A program made the position numbers and the translations under genes. Shown piece after piece: positions 3,538 to 5,162 of a stretch of DNA of 5,162 bases (positions within the stretch are counted from its first letter, which is position 1; every line of letters starts with the position of its first letter). The stretch comes from Phycisphaerales bacterium (GTDB lineage Bacteria; Planctomycetota; Phycisphaerae; Phycisphaerales; SM1A02): NCBI GenBank assembly GCA_007127615.1, contig SKZB01000207.1:1-5162 (forward strand), given 5' to 3'. The notes below the pieces were generated by a model. That model saw nothing but the letters and a program-made list of their open reading frames with translations, was not told the DNA's origin and searched no databases.

Positions 3538-5018
3538 GTGAACACGAGCGGCCCACGAAGCAAACGGATACCCCGGCGGACGAAACCGGCACCGCCGGCC
3601 CGGGCGCGCGGGTGCTGATCGTGGACGACGACGGAATCGTCGCCGAATCGATTGCGATGGACCTCGCCGACTGCGGCTACGAGACGTTCACCGCACCGGA
3701 CGCCGAAGCGGCGCTCGAACTCCTGAACGAGACCAGCCCGCCGATCACGGTGGCGGTGATCGACATGTCCATGCCGGGGATGAACGGTCTGGAACTGATC
3801 AAACAACTGCGCGATCAGCACCGTCAGATCGTTCCGATCGTGATCACCGGCTACGGCACGATCGAAGCGGCGGTGAAGTCGATCCGGTACGGCGCGATCG
3901 ATTACCTGACCAAGCCGCTGGTCGACGAAGAGCTGCGTCTGGCGGTCGAGAAGGCGGTGCGGCAACAGGCGCTGCTGGCGGAGAACACGAACCTGCACCA
4001 GCAGCTCGATCAGAAGTACGGCCTGGGCAACATCGTCGGCGGCGATGAGCGCATGCGCCGCATCTACGACGTGATCGAAGCGGTCGCGCCGAGCAAGACG
4101 ACCGTCCTGATGGCGGGTGAGTCGGGGACGGGCAAGTCGCTCATCGCGCGGGCGATTCACCGCGCTTCACCCCGCCGGGACCGGCCGTACGTCGAGATCT
4201 CCTGCGGCTCGATTCCGGAAACGCTGCTGGAGTCGGAGCTGTTCGGTCACACCAAAGGCGCGTTCACCGGCGCCCACGCCGACAAGCAGGGCCGCTTCCT
4301 CGCGGCGCACGGCGGGACGCTGTTTCTCGATGAGATCAACTCCGCCTCGCCCGGCATGCAGCTCAAGCTGTTGCGCGTGCTTCAGGAACGAACCTTCGAA
4401 CCGGTCGGTTCGACCACGCCGATCGAGGTCGATGTGCGCGTGGTGCTGGCGAGCAACCAGCCGCTGGAGGAACTGGTCGCCCGCGGTGAGTTTCGTCAGG
4501 ATCTCTACTACCGGATCAACGTGGTGATGATCCAGCTCCCGCCGCTGCGCGACCGGATCAGCGACATTCCGCTATTGGCGGAGCATTTTCTGCAGGTCAA
4601 GGCGAAGGATGCGGGCAAGCAGATGACGGGGTTCACCGAAGCAGCGATGACCTTGCTGCGCGGCTACGCGTATCCGGGGAACGTACGAGAACTCGAGAAC
4701 ATCGTCGAGCGCGCGGTGGTGTTGACGCGCTCACTGCGCATTGATGTTGAAGACCTGCCGCAGCACGTGGTGGAAAACCGCGCGAAGCTGCCCGTTCCGT
4801 CCCCGGACGGCGGAACCAACGCGTGGGCCGCCGCCAACCAACCCGCATTGCCGCTCAAACGCGCCCTGGAGGAACCGGAGAAACAGATCATCCTGGCCGC
4901 CCTCGAAGCGAACGACTGGAACCGGCAGAAGACGGCGGAGCGGCTCGATATCAACCGCACGACGCTCTACAAGAAGATCAAGCAGTACGACCTGGAGTCG
5001 TACGATCGGGCGGGGTAG
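3534..5018 (+). CDS. NtrC-family sigma-54-dependent response regulator
   Basis: A 494-residue activator with the complete three-domain order. The receiver domain (about 26-140) has the acidic pocket Asp31-Asp33, phosphoacceptor Asp77 in VIDMSMPG, Thr105 and Lys127. A Glu/Gln-rich coiled linker follows (about 141-163). The AAA+ domain (about 167-395) has Walker A GESGTGKS (195-202), ELFGH (235-239), a perfect GAFTGA sigma-54 contact loop (242-247), Walker B LFLDE (263-267) and FRQDLYYR-type arginines (320-327). The C-terminus is a Fis-type helix-turn-helix (about 445-487; NRQKTAERLDINRTTLYKKI). All residues needed for phosphorylation, ATP hydrolysis and RpoN remodelling appear present. It starts within the last codons of the kinase gene (ATG 3534 overlaps TGA 3535), so the two are translationally coupled. 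Targets are not shown by sequence; a self-activating site upstream of the kinase is a candidate. Confidence 0.96.
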   Translation: MSEHERPTKQTDTPADETGTAGPGARVLIVDDDGIVAESIAMDLADCGYETFTAPDAEAALELLNETSPPITVAVIDMSMPGMNGLELIKQLRDQHRQIVPIVITGYGTIEAAVKSIRYGAIDYLTKPLVDEELRLAVEKAVRQQALLAENTNLHQQLDQKYGLGNIVGGDERMRRIYDVIEAVAPSKTTVLMAGESGTGKSLIARAIHRASPRRDRPYVEISCGSIPETLLESELFGHTKGAFTGAHADKQGRFLAAHGGTLFLDEINSASPGMQLKLLRVLQERTFEPVGSTTPIEVDVRVVLASNQPLEELVARGEFRQDLYYRINVVMIQLPPLRDRISDIPLLAEHFLQVKAKDAGKQMTGFTEAAMTLLRGYAYPGNVRELENIVERAVVLTRSLRIDVEDLPQHVVENRAKLPVPSPDGGTNAWAAANQPALPLKRALEEPEKQIILAALEANDWNRQKTAERLDINRTTLYKKIKQYDLESYDRAG

Positions 5019-5025
5019 CGGGTGA

Positions 5026-5057
5026 GGCACGAAGGCACGGGGGCACGGAGGCACGAA
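5026..5057. repeat. four tandem 8-bp units GGCACGRR
   Basis: GGCACGAA, GGCACGGG, GGCACGGA and GGCACGAA follow each other without gaps, then a G-run. The array starts eight bases after the regulator's stop codon. Similar GGCACRRA-type short arrays occur in intergenic regions of planctomycete genomes as far as I recall. No dyad symmetry within a unit; function unknown. Confidence 0.7.
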
Positions 5058-5085
5058 GGGGGGCGGCCAGCGTAGGGTGGAAAGA

Positions 5086-5115
5086 GAAGCCCACGTTCGC
5101 TCGAACGTGGGCTTC
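5086..5115. terminator. 13-bp perfect hairpin after the two-component operon
   Basis: GAAGCCCACGTTC (5086-5098) and GAACGTGGGCTTC (5103-5115) are perfectly complementary around the loop GCTC. It lies 67 bases past the regulator stop and is the longest perfect stem I found. On the plus strand the following bases are CGTGGGTGG, with no T-run; on the minus strand TCTTTCC follows, so it may also stop a gene entering from the right. Probable transcript end or 3' stabiliser. Confidence 0.55.
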
Positions 5116-5162
5116 CGTGGGTGGTACGGTGATGATCGCGGCGCGGGGCCGGATCGGTTTTA
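5116..5162. other. right-edge tail, no feature recognised
   Basis: Forty-seven bases after the hairpin carry no recognisable gene start, ribosome binding site or motif. The last three bases read TAA on the minus strand, but one codon at the edge cannot be interpreted. Confidence 0.4.

Noticed and set aside
3387..4160. 257-codon minus-strand open frame opposite the kinase and regulator
   Set aside because: His/Arg/Leu-rich mirror of the receiver-domain coding sequence; the plus-strand frame shows all catalytic residues.
5019..5162. Minus-strand gene ending inside the right edge
   Set aside because: Open frames exist but run through the 8-bp repeats and the perfect hairpin, which points to intergenic DNA.

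Overview
The window is GC-rich bacterial chromosome with no phage, insertion-sequence, CRISPR, tRNA or rRNA signature. A complete sigma-54 activator (perfect GAFTGA loop) implies an RpoN-containing organism, which argues against typical Actinobacteria. The kinase style (a sensorless histidine kinase directly followed by an NtrC-type regulator) and the GGCACGRR short tandem repeats after a stop codon suggest a planctomycete, perhaps Phycisphaerae. That assignment is an inference from general familiarity and no search was run.

Layout. Bases 1-203 (minus) are the 5' end of a DUF418-type membrane protein gene, with its own ribosome binding site and a good sigma-70-like promoter (254-282). A divergent small conserved-type hypothetical gene occupies 335-799 (plus). 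It converges, with a 23-base gap, on a PhnB-like VOC/glyoxalase-fold gene (823-1299, minus). A 325-base gap holding no convincing gene separates this from a DNA alkylation repair (AlkD-like, HEAT-repeat) gene at 1625-2338 (minus). The 464-base divergent gap 2339-2802 is the most structured part of the window. It holds three copies of a 10-mer, a 45-base stem-loop, a 15-base palindrome, two short hairpins and sigma-54-like promoter candidates facing both ways. On its right is a translationally coupled two-gene operon: a sensorless cytoplasmic histidine kinase (2803-3537) and an NtrC-family response regulator (3534-5018). After the regulator come four 8-bp tandem repeats and a 13-bp perfect-stem hairpin that probably ends the operon.

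How the genes may work together. The kinase and regulator share a 4-base ATGA overlap and almost certainly form one phosphorelay that activates RpoN-dependent promoters. The only dyad in the intergenic gap with ordinary operator geometry (2652-2666) lies about 100 bp upstream of the predicted start of a -24/-12-like element (2731-2746) just before the kinase gene. This suggests the operon may activate itself. A second, weaker -24/-12-like element formed by the tandem 10-mers points the other way, towards the alkylation repair gene. The remaining genes (DUF418 protein, hypothetical, VOC protein) have no evident functional tie to the two-component system.
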